Assembly (NCBI GenBank): GCA_964448015.1
Contig: CAYUUV010000001.1
Span: 1-54,621, forward strand
DNA: 54,621 nt
Direction: 5' to 3'
DNA from: JACKGS01 sp964448015
GTDB lineage: Bacteria; Patescibacteriota; Saccharimonadia; Saccharimonadales; UBA7683
The position numbers and the translations under genes are program-made. The notes beneath the pieces were generated by a model. That model saw nothing but the letters and a program-made list of their open reading frames with translations. It ran no database searches and was not told the origin of the DNA. Below are positions 25,464-32,766 of this stretch, piece after piece; within the stretch, counting starts at the first letter, position 1, and every line of letters begins with the position of its first letter.

Positions 25464-26137
25464 TTTTTCTCCTGTTTTTTAGCCTGAGATACATTGACTT
25501 TCTTTCCCTTTTTTGCTACACTTTTCTTATCACCATGTTTAGGCAGGCCTAAGGTTTCGAACCGACCGCTACTCCTAGACGATCGACCAGTCCTACCTAA
25601 GGTTTCGACCGACCGTACGGACTGGTTTTTTGATCGCTTATATTCCAGGGAGCCTTTAAGTTTATCTATTTGCACAATAAACTTCAGATAATCACGAAGG
25701 AGTTTTGAGAAGTTCCTGTTTGGCGTCATGACATGTAAAAGTTTCTGCTTCTCCATCAAATATTCGATCAAACAACGGAAGTCACCATCACCACTCACGA
25801 TAATAGCCTTATCATAGGCGTGATACTTTTTGGCAGCCGCATACAGCACAACCTCTGCATCAACATTACCTTTGTGTGTCTTTTTACCACCTACGTCATA
25901 CGCAATTGTTGGTTTGAAGACCAATTTATAACCGGCAGCAGATAAATGCTCATAAAGCTGTTCGTTACCTGGCACTAGTCCAATAAAAAGGTAAGCTCTG
26001 TCAACGTTATATTTATTCTTAAGATATAAGCGAATCTTTTTAAAGTCTAGCTTCCAGCCTAGCGACTGTACGCCGAGATTCAAATTCTGACTATCTATAA
26101 ATGCGTACGTAACCAAATTTTTGACCTTTTTGCTCAT
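25460..26137 (-). CDS. NYN-domain (LabA/DUF88) ribonuclease-like protein
   Basis: A 225-residue protein. The PIN-like NYN domain (about 1-165) carries the acidic metal-site residues in AFIDSQNLN, KGNVDAEVVL and VSGDGDFRCLIEYL, as in LabA-type and eukaryotic-like NYN nucleases acting on RNA. The last 60 residues are a basic, disordered tail (many Lys/Ser/Arg) that encodes twice the peptide ETLG from a duplicated 13-bp word (CCTAAGGTTTCGA at 25550-25562 and 25598-25610). Directly downstream of pheS with 4-nt overlap, it could process or cleave RNA in the context of phenylalanine status, but this is inference. Confidence 0.87.
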   Translation of the reverse strand: MSKKVKNLVTYAFIDSQNLNLGVQSLGWKLDFKKIRLYLKNKYNVDRAYLFIGLVPGNEQLYEHLSAAGYKLVFKPTIAYDVGGKKTHKGNVDAEVVLYAAAKKYHAYDKAIIVSGDGDFRCLIEYLMEKQKLLHVMTPNRNFSKLLRDYLKFIVQIDKLKGSLEYKRSKNQSVRSVETLGRTGRSSRSSGRFETLGLPKHGDKKSVAKKGKKVNVSQAKKQEKK

Positions 26138-27156
26138 TTGAATTGCCTCAAGAATGCGAGTTTACCGCTGTTGAAGTGGCGGATATCTTCAATGTTGTAC
26201 TTCATCATAACAAGTCGTTCTACACCAAAGCCCCAAGCAAAACCTGTGTACTTCTCAGGGTCTACACCGGCCATTTTTAACACATTTGGGTGAATCATAC
26301 CGCAACCCATTAGTTCAATCCAACGTTCATTACTGCAGACTTTACAGTTCTGTCCTTCTGTGCAAAAAGGACATGTTAATGAAAGTTCAAAACTTGGTTC
26401 GGTGAACGGGAAGTAGAAAGGCGTAATTTTAGCCTCTGTAGGTTTACCAAAGTACGTTGTCAGGAATGTCTTAAATGTTGCAACTAAATTACCGACTGTG
26501 ACACCTGTGCCAACATACACACCCTCGGCTTGATGAAACGTATGTTCGTGACGTGCATCGAGATCTTCATTACGAAACGTTCTATCGACCGCCAAGACCG
26601 CGATTGGCTCGCCTTGCTCCAACTGCTCTTTTCGTGCTTTGATAATACGATTTTGCATGGTACTCGTGTGTGCTGGCGCAATAAGACCTTCTTCGGTCAT
26701 AAAGGTATCCCAGTCATCCCGGGCTGGGTGGCCTTTTGGGAAGTTAAGACTTTCAAACATATGAAAATCGTCATCAATTTCCCGAGATTCCGAAACTTCA
26801 AAGCCCATCCGATAGAAGACGTCAGCGATCTTTTCTATCTCAGCTGATATTGGATGAACTGTGCCATTTTCGGTCGATAACAACTCCGGCATCGATGCAT
26901 TCACATCAAACGGAGCAGTCACATCAATGGGAGGTCTTTTGTCATGCGTCTTTTGTCCATCGTCTACAGCAAGAGCTTCTAGTTCTTGCTTGAGCTGATT
27001 TACCGCCTGGCCGAAGGCAGCCCGCTGATCTTCCGGCTGGTCTTTAATTTTGCCATACAGTCCGCGAAGCTCTGGCGCACGCAAAATTGCCCGCTTATCT
27101 TCAAGTGTTTCAAGTTTTTTCAGTAACTGTTCTTTCGCCTTTTGAATCTCTTCCAT
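26134..27156 (-). CDS. pheS: Phenylalanyl-tRNA synthetase alpha subunit
   Basis: A 340-residue class II synthetase subunit. N-terminal coiled coil (1-85), then the catalytic core: motif 2 region LLSTENGTVHPIS / HTSTMQNRII, FRNEDLDARHEHTFHQAEG, and motif 3 GFAWGFGVERLVMMKYNI. A CPFC...CKVC segment before WIELMGCGMIHPNVL is a likely zinc site, as in many bacterial PheS proteins. AAGGT precedes the ATG. It is the first gene of the operon and lies 29 nt after the attenuator terminator. The downstream NYN gene overlaps it by 4 nt. Confidence 0.97.
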   Translation of the reverse strand: MEEIQKAKEQLLKKLETLEDKRAILRAPELRGLYGKIKDQPEDQRAAFGQAVNQLKQELEALAVDDGQKTHDKRPPIDVTAPFDVNASMPELLSTENGTVHPISAEIEKIADVFYRMGFEVSESREIDDDFHMFESLNFPKGHPARDDWDTFMTEEGLIAPAHTSTMQNRIIKARKEQLEQGEPIAVLAVDRTFRNEDLDARHEHTFHQAEGVYVGTGVTVGNLVATFKTFLTTYFGKPTEAKITPFYFPFTEPSFELSLTCPFCTEGQNCKVCSNERWIELMGCGMIHPNVLKMAGVDPEKYTGFAWGFGVERLVMMKYNIEDIRHFNSGKLAFLRQFK

Positions 27157-27185
27157 ATACTTACAATTCTACCTTATTTTGTATG

Positions 27186-27208
27186 AAAAAACCTCGCCCG
27201 TTGCGAGG
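27186..27208 (-). terminator. pheST attenuator terminator
   Basis: On the minus strand CCTCGC, loop AACGG, GCGAGG, then six T: a classical intrinsic terminator placed between the leader peptide and pheS. Its 5' arm CCTCGC can instead pair with GCGAGG at 27231-27236, immediately after the leader stop codon, forming an antiterminator. Confidence 0.88.
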
Positions 27209-27236
27209 TGTTTTGATTATCGACAAACAACCTCGC

Positions 27237-27284
27237 TTAGCGGGTTTCAAAAAAACTAAAAAAGAAGTTTGCCTGTGACATCAT
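27237..27284 (-). CDS. pheL: Phenylalanine-rich leader peptide of the pheST operon
   Basis: A 15-codon frame, MMSQANFFFSFFETR, contains five Phe codons in six positions and ends with TAA directly before the GCGAGG antiterminator arm. This matches the design of pheST and pheA leader peptides of enteric bacteria. When charged tRNA-Phe is scarce a ribosome stalled on FFFSFF leaves GCGAGG free to pair with CCTCGC of the terminator, allowing read-through into pheS; when it is plentiful the ribosome at the stop codon covers GCGAGG and the terminator forms. An extended -10 (TGGTATTAT, near 27289-27297) ends a few nt before the ATGs, so the leader may be translated from a leaderless end. Confidence 0.82.
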   Translation of the reverse strand: MMSQANFFFSFFETR

Positions 27285-27355
27285 ATTTATAATACCACAT
27301 CCGAACAAAAGGATGCTTGTGTATATCTCCTCTATATACGCTATAGTCATCTTTG

Positions 27356-27847
27356 ATGATTAGACCGGAAATACATTTTGCCCATATATCCGATAGATAC
27401 GCCATTGCATATATCGATCAGCGGGCACAAACAGATGCTGGACGAGTCCAGTGTTCGCCTGATTTTATTGATCCGATATTTGAACATAGCTGGGAAGAGA
27501 TATTTGATGCACGAACACGCTCTCGAGGTCATAGACAAATAATTGTAGCGAAACATTTTGGTGTAGTAATCGGGTTCGCGAACTTTTCATTTAGCAATTC
27601 ACGATGCTGTTTGGTTGAAAGTATTGGCGTGACAGAACAGTATCGGAACCATGGAGTTGGTCAATCCCTTCTGCGTACCGTAATTAATGAGATCCCTGAG
27701 CCGAAAGAAAGAATTGCCGTAGAGATACCAAATCACTTCAGTGATTCAATAACCTTCTTTAAGCGTACGGGCTTTGAACCAACACACAGGAGATGTCTCA
27801 CATCAGGAAAAAACGCAAGATTAGAACTTGATTTATCGTGTCGCTAA
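27356..27847 (+). CDS. GNAT-family N-acetyltransferase
   Basis: A 163-residue acetyltransferase fold. The acetyl-CoA loop region is VTEQYRNHGVGQSLLRTVI (motif A with Q/RxxGxG as RNHGVG), preceded by CCLVESIGV and followed by FFKRTGFEPTHRR (motif B). Substrate unknown. Start at ATG 27356, 8 nt after a TATAGT box (27342-27347); a TTG one codon earlier is an alternative. It is divergent from the pheST leader, and its 3' end overlaps the convergent 51-residue gene by 15 bp. Confidence 0.85.
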   Translation: MIRPEIHFAHISDRYAIAYIDQRAQTDAGRVQCSPDFIDPIFEHSWEEIFDARTRSRGHRQIIVAKHFGVVIGFANFSFSNSRCCLVESIGVTEQYRNHGVGQSLLRTVINEIPEPKERIAVEIPNHFSDSITFFKRTGFEPTHRRCLTSGKNARLELDLSCR

Positions 27848-27988
27848 ATGCCAGAATCCGCAATGCTTACACTTATAGACCTTTAGCTTGCTACCATGAA
27901 GATGCTGGGCATACACCGCCGCACCTTCAGCTGCTTCTTTGCTGTCAAAAACCAGTTTTTCTTGGCACGGTAGTTGCTCTTCGTCCAT
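27833..27988 (-). CDS. 51-residue zinc-ribbon-like protein
   Basis: A short frame (ATG 27988, TAA 27833) encodes a protein ending VYKCKHCGFWHLATR, with KLVFDSKEAAEGAAVYAQHL before it. The C-x2-C-G-x-W-H-L ending is a recurrent signature of very small bacterial proteins, where two Cys and one or two His may hold a metal ion. It is too short for usual gene finders. Located between the FMN reductase and the convergent GNAT gene. Function unknown. Confidence 0.7.
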   Translation of the reverse strand: MDEEQLPCQEKLVFDSKEAAEGAAVYAQHLHGSKLKVYKCKHCGFWHLATR

Positions 27989-28006
27989 TAAATCGAGTAT
28001 AGCGTA

Positions 28007-28561
28007 CTAGCGCTTCGCTGCAACCTTAGCCGCGAGGCCACCAAGCATCGTCTTTGCTTCGTATACATGGTAATCCTCGTGTATGAGTTTCCCGTCTTCA
28101 GCAAATGCTGCCCATATTTCAGAAATACCAACATGCGCATTGATCGTATCCATGTGCGTCCAAGCGGCAACGGATGCAAACGAACCAATTGCGTACGGTG
28201 CACCAGCCGAGCCATAGCCAACAAAACTCACTGGTTTTCCATTCCATTCATGGAACAAATGATCCACAGCATTCTTCAACGAAGCCGGGTAGCCGTGGTT
28301 GTATTCTGGCATTACAAAAACAACAGCATCAGATTGATTCACCTTATCAGCCCAAAAATTTGTCGCCTCATCATCATACTTACTATCATGCACGTCTGCA
28401 GGCGACTTTTTAGGAAGCTCGTAAGAAAGCTTCAGTTCTTTCAAATCCACAAGATCAGCTTCGAATCTGCCATCACTTTCAACTTGACCGACAAACCAAT
28501 CCGCGACCTTTCTACCCGCCCGGCCTTCACGAACACTCGTAGCAACAACCAATAACTTCAT
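28007..28561 (-). CDS. NAD(P)H-dependent FMN reductase
   Basis: A 184-residue flavodoxin-like protein of the FMN_red family: start MKLLVVATSVREGRAGRKVADWF with the phosphate loop, FVMPEYNHGYPASLKNAVDHL with the family's PEYN(H)GxPxxLKNxxD motif, and FVGYGSAGAPYAI. Uses NAD(P)H to reduce FMN, quinones or azo compounds. ATG 28561 is preceded by GGAGGG at 3 nt; upstream frame is unsupported. The 51-residue gene follows 18 nt downstream. Confidence 0.92.
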   Translation of the reverse strand: MKLLVVATSVREGRAGRKVADWFVGQVESDGRFEADLVDLKELKLSYELPKKSPADVHDSKYDDEATNFWADKVNQSDAVVFVMPEYNHGYPASLKNAVDHLFHEWNGKPVSFVGYGSAGAPYAIGSFASVAAWTHMDTINAHVGISEIWAAFAEDGKLIHEDYHVYEAKTMLGGLAAKVAAKR

Positions 28562-28715
28562 ACACCCTCCAATTTTAAATATTAAGTACATACTTAATTT
28601 AAGCAAACGCTTAAACCTTTTGCAAGACCTCAGCAATAAATGCAGATTTGTTTTTTATGTAGCCACTATATTTTATTATTTGGTACTTAGAATTTACCAG
28701 TCTATACTGGTTACT

Positions 28716-29216
28716 ATGGCGAAAGATTCTTCATTTGATATAGTTTCAGATTACGACATAGCAAAAGTAACAAACGCTGTTGAATCGGCGCAGCGTGAAA
28801 TTAGTACGCGCTACGATTTCAAAGGCACAAAAGCGGGCCTAGAGTTCACTGACGGCAACAAAACTGGCGTGACTATTACTGGCGACAACAAATTCCACCT
28901 TGATAGCATTGTTGATATTTTAAGAAAGAAGTTAGCAACTTCTGGAGTAAGCCAGAAAATTTTAGATACCAGCAAAGAACCCACCGAAAATAACATGCAG
29001 ATGAAGTGGGAACTAGCATTTGTAAAAGGCTTAGATCAAGAAAAAGCCAAAAAGGTTACAAAACTAATCCGCGATACCTACCCCAAAGTAAAACCACAGG
29101 TTCAAGGTGAAGAAATCCGCGTCAGCTCCCCAAAGCGAGACGAACTGCAAGCAGTTATGCAACTTCTGCGCGAAGCCGACTTCGACTTCCCGCTTGAGTT
29201 CACAAACTACCGCTAA
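28716..29216 (+). CDS. yajQ: YajQ-family nucleotide-binding protein
   Basis: A 166-residue protein with two ferredoxin-like halves, normal for YajQ. Typical segments: SSFDIVSDYDIAKVTNAVESA, REISTRYDFKGTK, KKVTKLIRDTYPKVKPQVQGEEIRVSSPKRDEL cut here for length, LREADFDFPLEFTNYR at the end. Some homologues bind cyclic di-GMP or RNA/tRNA. TATACT (28703-28708) ends 7 nt before the ATG, so a leaderless mRNA is likely; the longer upstream frame is unsupported. A diverged copy of its last 33 codons lies 270 bp downstream. Confidence 0.94.
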   Translation: MAKDSSFDIVSDYDIAKVTNAVESAQREISTRYDFKGTKAGLEFTDGNKTGVTITGDNKFHLDSIVDILRKKLATSGVSQKILDTSKEPTENNMQMKWELAFVKGLDQEKAKKVTKLIRDTYPKVKPQVQGEEIRVSSPKRDELQAVMQLLREADFDFPLEFTNYR

Positions 29217-29249
29217 CCTAATCGGCTGAATCTCGAAACTTCATGGTCT

Positions 29250-29310
29250 TGTCATTCTCGACCTGATCGAGAACCTAGCTTTATAGATTCCTGCCTTCGC
29301 AGGAATGACA
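29250..29310. repeat. Composite palindromic repeat
   Basis: TGTCATTCTCGA...TCGAGAA followed by GATTCCTGC-CTTC-GCAGGAATGACA: same two-hairpin plan as the pheT insertions, here between genes just after yajQ. Confidence 0.8.
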
Positions 29311-29392
29311 TTTGGAAAGGTTTTGAGGCTCAGGTTGATTCACGTACGGGGAGAAAAGATTTTATGTCGGTCTTTGATAGAAAAGTCGGCAA

Positions 29393-29435
29393 ATAAAAAG
29401 GCCTTCCGCTGTGTGGCCTAAAAACCACCCGCCGA
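29393..29435. terminator. Hairpin after yajQ
   Basis: AAGGCCTTCCGC and GCCGAAGGTCTT pair around a second small stem (GTGTGG/CCACCC). Possible terminator or structured spacer; no clear U-tract. Confidence 0.4.
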
Positions 29436-29484
29436 AGGTCTTGTAGAGATTATACCTTGTTCGAATATAAGAATGAAAGCATGA

Positions 29485-29586
29485 ATCCGCGTCAGCTCCC
29501 CAAAACGAGATAAACTCAAGACAGTTATGCAACTCCTTCGCGAAGCCGACTTTGACTTCCCGCTAGAGTTCACCAATTATAAGTAG
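29485..29586 (+). pseudogene. Diverged 3' fragment of a yajQ homologue
   Basis: These 102 bp match the last 34 codons of yajQ (29115-29216) in the same orientation and keep an open frame ending TNYK-stop. Most differences are silent third-base changes; only about four amino acids differ (Glu to Lys, Gln to Lys, Ala to Thr, Arg to Lys). There is no start or 5' part. The pattern suggests the remnant of a second, once functional yajQ or recombination with a related strain's gene, not a fresh duplication. The stop lies 9 nt before the convergent next gene. Confidence 0.8.
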
Positions 29587-29595
29587 AGCACTACC

Positions 29596-30141
29596 TTATT
29601 CACTGGTGGGCTCGGTGTTTCGTTCAATGATTTTGTGCTTACGCATGAACTTCATTCCCGTACGATAAGCGACCCCAGCTATTACAGCGGACCAGCCGAT
29701 CCCATATACCGCATCAAGCGCATCTGGCGTATTCGCCTCTACTAAGCTGTTTGTCAAACCGTAAGCCTCTCCTACTACCTGTACCGCACTTGACGCAAAG
29801 AATCCCCCAAGTGCTGCAATACGCGCTTTTTTTACAATTTTTTCATCTGATTTATTACGCTTAATAGTCTCCTGAGGCATAGTCAGCATAGCAATTGCAA
29901 AGCCAGCAGCCATAGTACCTATACCTGCCTCTCTGAAGTTGCCGATATGCGCAGCTATATCAAATGGCTCAGGATATGCACCACGTCTTAAATGTGCTTC
30001 CGAAAGTACCTCCAATGTGTCTCCGCTAGAAAATAACGCTATCGCTTTTGCGCCCAATGTTAGAGCTGGCTTCATTTGCTGCCAATCACTTTGGACTACA
30101 GCCTCATGCTGAGGTATTTCATCAAAATAAACTTCACTCAT
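29596..30141 (-). CDS. Unknown membrane-associated protein
   Basis: A 181-residue protein with about three hydrophobic helices (ALTLGAKAIALF, AGIGTMAAGFAIAMLTM, ARIAALGGFFASSAVQVVG, IGWSAVIAGVAYRTGM), small-residue rich, and charged ends. Not recognised. The start at ATG 30141 follows TATAAT (30148-30153) by exactly 6 nt, so the longer frame beginning at 30177 is rejected. It is divergent from the broken histidine phosphatase, whose start is only 65 bp away. Confidence 0.72.
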   Translation of the reverse strand: MSEVYFDEIPQHEAVVQSDWQQMKPALTLGAKAIALFSSGDTLEVLSEAHLRRGAYPEPFDIAAHIGNFREAGIGTMAAGFAIAMLTMPQETIKRNKSDEKIVKKARIAALGGFFASSAVQVVGEAYGLTNSLVEANTPDALDAVYGIGWSAVIAGVAYRTGMKFMRKHKIIERNTEPTSE

Positions 30142-30206
30142 TTTTTTATTATAGCATATATTATATACTTGTGTCAATATCGGTACACTCCTGTTATACT
30201 AACAAG

Positions 30207-30758
30207 ATGGAAATTACCTATTTTGTACATAGTATTACGAAAGATAATGAGCGGGGCGTGGCTTCGGGGTGGCTTGAGGCAGAGCTTTCTGAAGAAGGAA
30301 TGAAGCGAATTAAGCAGTTACCTGAGCTGGTGAGCGATGATTCGTTTGAAGTGATTTTTCCGTCTGATTTAAAACGAGCGATTGATTCGGCCACAATCCC
30401 GTTTAGTAAAACACATACAATTATGCCGGATAAACGCCTGCGCGAAGCAAACTATGGCGATCTTGATGGCACGCCAAAAGTTTTTAAAAAGCAGATAAAG
30501 AACTACATTGATACTCCGTATCCAAATGGAGAAAGCTATCAAGATGTCGAAAAGCGTATGCGCGAGTTTTAAGAAGAAAAGAGCGCCGAAGGCTGGCAAC
30601 ATATTGCAATCTTTGGTCACGAAGCCACCCAACTTGCGCTAGAAGTCATCTGCAACAGCAAAACATGGGAAGAAGCGATTGATGATGACTGGCGCCCAAC
30701 ACAGAGCTGGCAGCCAGGATGGGTGTACGGCTTTGAGATAACAGATAGTAGCAATTAG
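30207..30758 (+). pseudogene. Histidine phosphatase family protein with in-frame stop
   Basis: The frame from ATG 30207 reads as a phosphoglycerate-mutase-like phosphatase but is cut by TAA at codon 122 (30570-30572). After the stop the same frame continues for 61 codons with the expected C-terminal part, including IFGHEATQLAL (the second catalytic His motif). Other motifs: FPSDLKRAIDSA (Arg) and EANYGDLDG (Glu). The N-terminal RHG motif is VHS, so the family Arg is missing. A single base change or sequencing error could restore a 183-residue protein. TATACT ends 6 nt before the ATG. Confidence 0.8.
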
Positions 30759-31060
30759 ATAACAGTATCCCTCGCTGGTCGGCGAGGTTAGCTAGTTTCA
30801 CCCATTCAGAAAAACCCGAAGACCGGAACTGTTCTTTTTCCAAGTCAAGGAGTGACTTGCCTGAACAAATAGCTAGAGAATGGTGAAGGATGCCTGCATC
30901 GTCACGACGCGGAAAAAGAATAGTGGAGGGCTATCGAGTCTTTTCTGTCATGGGTGCTGTTTTATCTTACTTTACGACGTTACTCCGAAGCTTTATGCGA
31001 AGGATGTATGCGTCAAAAGTGAGGAGGAAGAAAAGGATTGTATCGCCAGCGATGATAAAG

Positions 31061-31090
31061 ATTGGATCCTGAATCTAGTTCAGGATGACA
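31061..31090. repeat. Palindromic repeat unit A
   Basis: TTGGATCCTGAA-TCTAG-TTCAGGATGACA, perfect stem. Same family as the unit inside the reductase gene at 38911-38942. Confidence 0.85.
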
Positions 31091-31110
31091 AGCTGCGCTT
31101 GAATGAGTGG

Positions 31111-31167
31111 ACTGGATTCCCGCGGTTCGTCTGAGCTCACCGTCGATGACCTTCGCGGGAATGACGG
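31111..31167. repeat. Palindromic repeat unit B
   Basis: ACTGGATTCCCGCG ... CGCGGGAATGACGG with a long imperfect loop. Confidence 0.8.
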
Positions 31168-31177
31168 AGGTTGATTG

Positions 31178-31208
31178 ATTGGATCCCGTGTCAAAGCACG
31201 GGATGACA
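31178..31208. repeat. Palindromic repeat unit C
   Basis: TTGGATCCCGTG-TCAAAG-CACGGGATGACA, perfect stem. Confidence 0.85.
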
Positions 31209-31253
31209 CCCCCTCACTAAAGCTACGGGGTGCAGGCGACATGGGTTGCATAG

Positions 31254-31306
31254 ACTGGATGCCCGCCGGAGTTGATGTTGAACTCGATTCAGCGCGGGAA
31301 TGACGG
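31254..31306. repeat. Palindromic repeat unit D
   Basis: ACTGGATGCCCGC ... GCGGGAATGACGG with a long interior region. Confidence 0.75.
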
Positions 31307-31405
31307 CCGCGGGATTCGTTTCGTATTTTGGTATTGATGATTTAGTATCTATTTGTTATTTGGTGCGTATGACTTCGTGCTTTCTTCGGGTATACTATAA
31401 TCATA

Positions 31406-32737
31406 ATGGATGGGCAAACAAAGCTTTTTGAGTACTGTAAAGCGGTACTCGACCGAAACGGTCTTGGCGGATGGACAAAACCAGCCCCACATTTATATCC
31501 CCATCAGTGGTTATGGGACAGCTGTTTCATCGCAATTGGACTGCGTCATTATGATGTCAAGCGGGCCCAAAAAGAAATCAAAAATCTCTTCCGTGGCCAG
31601 TGGAAGAACGGTATGGTACCCAACATTATTTATGGGTCAGAAAAACAATATTCTGATGACATCTGGAACTCACCAATCTCGCACAATGCACCTCGTAAAA
31701 TTAGAACCAGCGGCATCACCCAGCCGCCTATGATTGCCGAAGCTGTGCAGAAAATTGGCGAAATGTTGCCAGCAAAAGACCGGCGTGAGTGGTACAAAAG
31801 TATTTTTGATGACCTCGTTGCTTATCACGAATGGATGTATCGAGAGCGTGATCCGCACGGCGAAGGCCTCATCACCCTCGTACACCCTTGGGAATGCGGA
31901 CTCGACAACAACCCGGGCTGGATGAGCGAAATGCGCCTCAATGAACTGCCACTCTGGATCGCAACTATTAAAAAACTTCGACTGCACACGATATTTAATA
32001 TATTTCGAGGAGAAACTAAGTATTTACCCGCCTATGAGCGCATCGACGTAATTGATGCCCTCGGGCTCTACAGCATTGCGCGGCAACTACGCCGTAAAAA
32101 ATATGAAACCCGGCTCATCCTCCGACACTCTCACTTATGCATTGAAGATCTGGCATTTAACTCTATTCTTATTCGCGCCAATACCGTGCTGATTGAGATT
32201 GCGCACGACATTAAACGTGAGGTCCCCGGCTGGCTGTACGAACGAATGAGAAAGACGCCCCACGCACTTGAACTGCTGTGGAGCAATACACACCAGCAAT
32301 ACCTCAGTCGTAACTTTGATACCTTTGAACTGATTGGTGAGCCAAGTATTATGACTTTTCTACCGCTCTATGCAGGAAGTATTAGTAAACGGCGCGCTCA
32401 TCAGTTGGTCGAACTACTCAAAATGCGAGATTGGAACACTCCATTCCCCATACCTTCGGTGCCAAAAACTTCAAAATCATTTCAGCCGCGGCGCTACTGG
32501 CAAGGCCCGACCTGGATCAACACGAATTGGCTGATTGCAGACGGCCTAACGAGATATGGGTATCACGAAGAAGCCGACTTAATCCGACAAAAGTCATTAC
32601 AACTCGTTGCCGAACATGGCGCCTATGAATATTTCAACCCCCTCGATGGCGCACCTGTTGGAGCCCACCCCTTCAGTTGGACCGCCGCACTCACCATCGA
32701 CTTTTTACGAGAGACTCAATTCACAAACTTCAAATAG
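31406..32737 (+). CDS. MGH1-like (GH63-type) glycoside hydrolase
   Basis: A 443-residue cytoplasmic protein with an (alpha/alpha)6-toroid glycosidase pattern: LYPHQWLWDSCFIAIGLRHYD near the start, NGMVPNIIYG, SGITQPPMIAEAV, HPWECGLDNNPGW, then YWQGPTWINTNWLIADGL and a C-terminal EYFNPLDGAPVGAHPFSWTAAL with the likely acid/base residues. Relatives include mannosylglycerate hydrolase, GH63 glucosidases and amylo-1,6-glucosidases; substrate cannot be fixed. TATACT at 31391-31396 overlaps a TATAAT; the transcript leader is at most a few nucleotides. No sugar-transport gene is adjacent except the distant SemiSWEET. Confidence 0.85.
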   Translation: MDGQTKLFEYCKAVLDRNGLGGWTKPAPHLYPHQWLWDSCFIAIGLRHYDVKRAQKEIKNLFRGQWKNGMVPNIIYGSEKQYSDDIWNSPISHNAPRKIRTSGITQPPMIAEAVQKIGEMLPAKDRREWYKSIFDDLVAYHEWMYRERDPHGEGLITLVHPWECGLDNNPGWMSEMRLNELPLWIATIKKLRLHTIFNIFRGETKYLPAYERIDVIDALGLYSIARQLRRKKYETRLILRHSHLCIEDLAFNSILIRANTVLIEIAHDIKREVPGWLYERMRKTPHALELLWSNTHQQYLSRNFDTFELIGEPSIMTFLPLYAGSISKRRAHQLVELLKMRDWNTPFPIPSVPKTSKSFQPRRYWQGPTWINTNWLIADGLTRYGYHEEADLIRQKSLQLVAEHGAYEYFNPLDGAPVGAHPFSWTAALTIDFLRETQFTNFK

Positions 32738-32766
32738 AGAGTTGCCAACTCTTCTTGTTCGCAGTA

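Larger units (their letters stand above)
30759..31405. other. 647-bp gene-free spacer with structured segment and repeats
   Basis: No convincing gene; the frames here have no ribosome site and overlap repeats. 30770-30795 holds CCTCGC...GGCGAGG; TAGCTAGTTTCACCCATTC (about 30793) can pair with a GAATGGTGAA segment near 30875, enclosing about 70 nt. Four palindromic repeats follow (31061-31306). The promoter of the glycosidase gene is at the right end. Confidence 0.6.

Noticed and set aside
27157..27300. T-box leader before pheS
   Set aside because: No T-box core or specifier loop could be found; the Phe-rich frame explains the region better.
30880..31134. 84-codon plus-strand frame in the repeat-rich spacer
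   Set aside because: It runs into a palindromic repeat, has no ribosome site and no recognisable motif.
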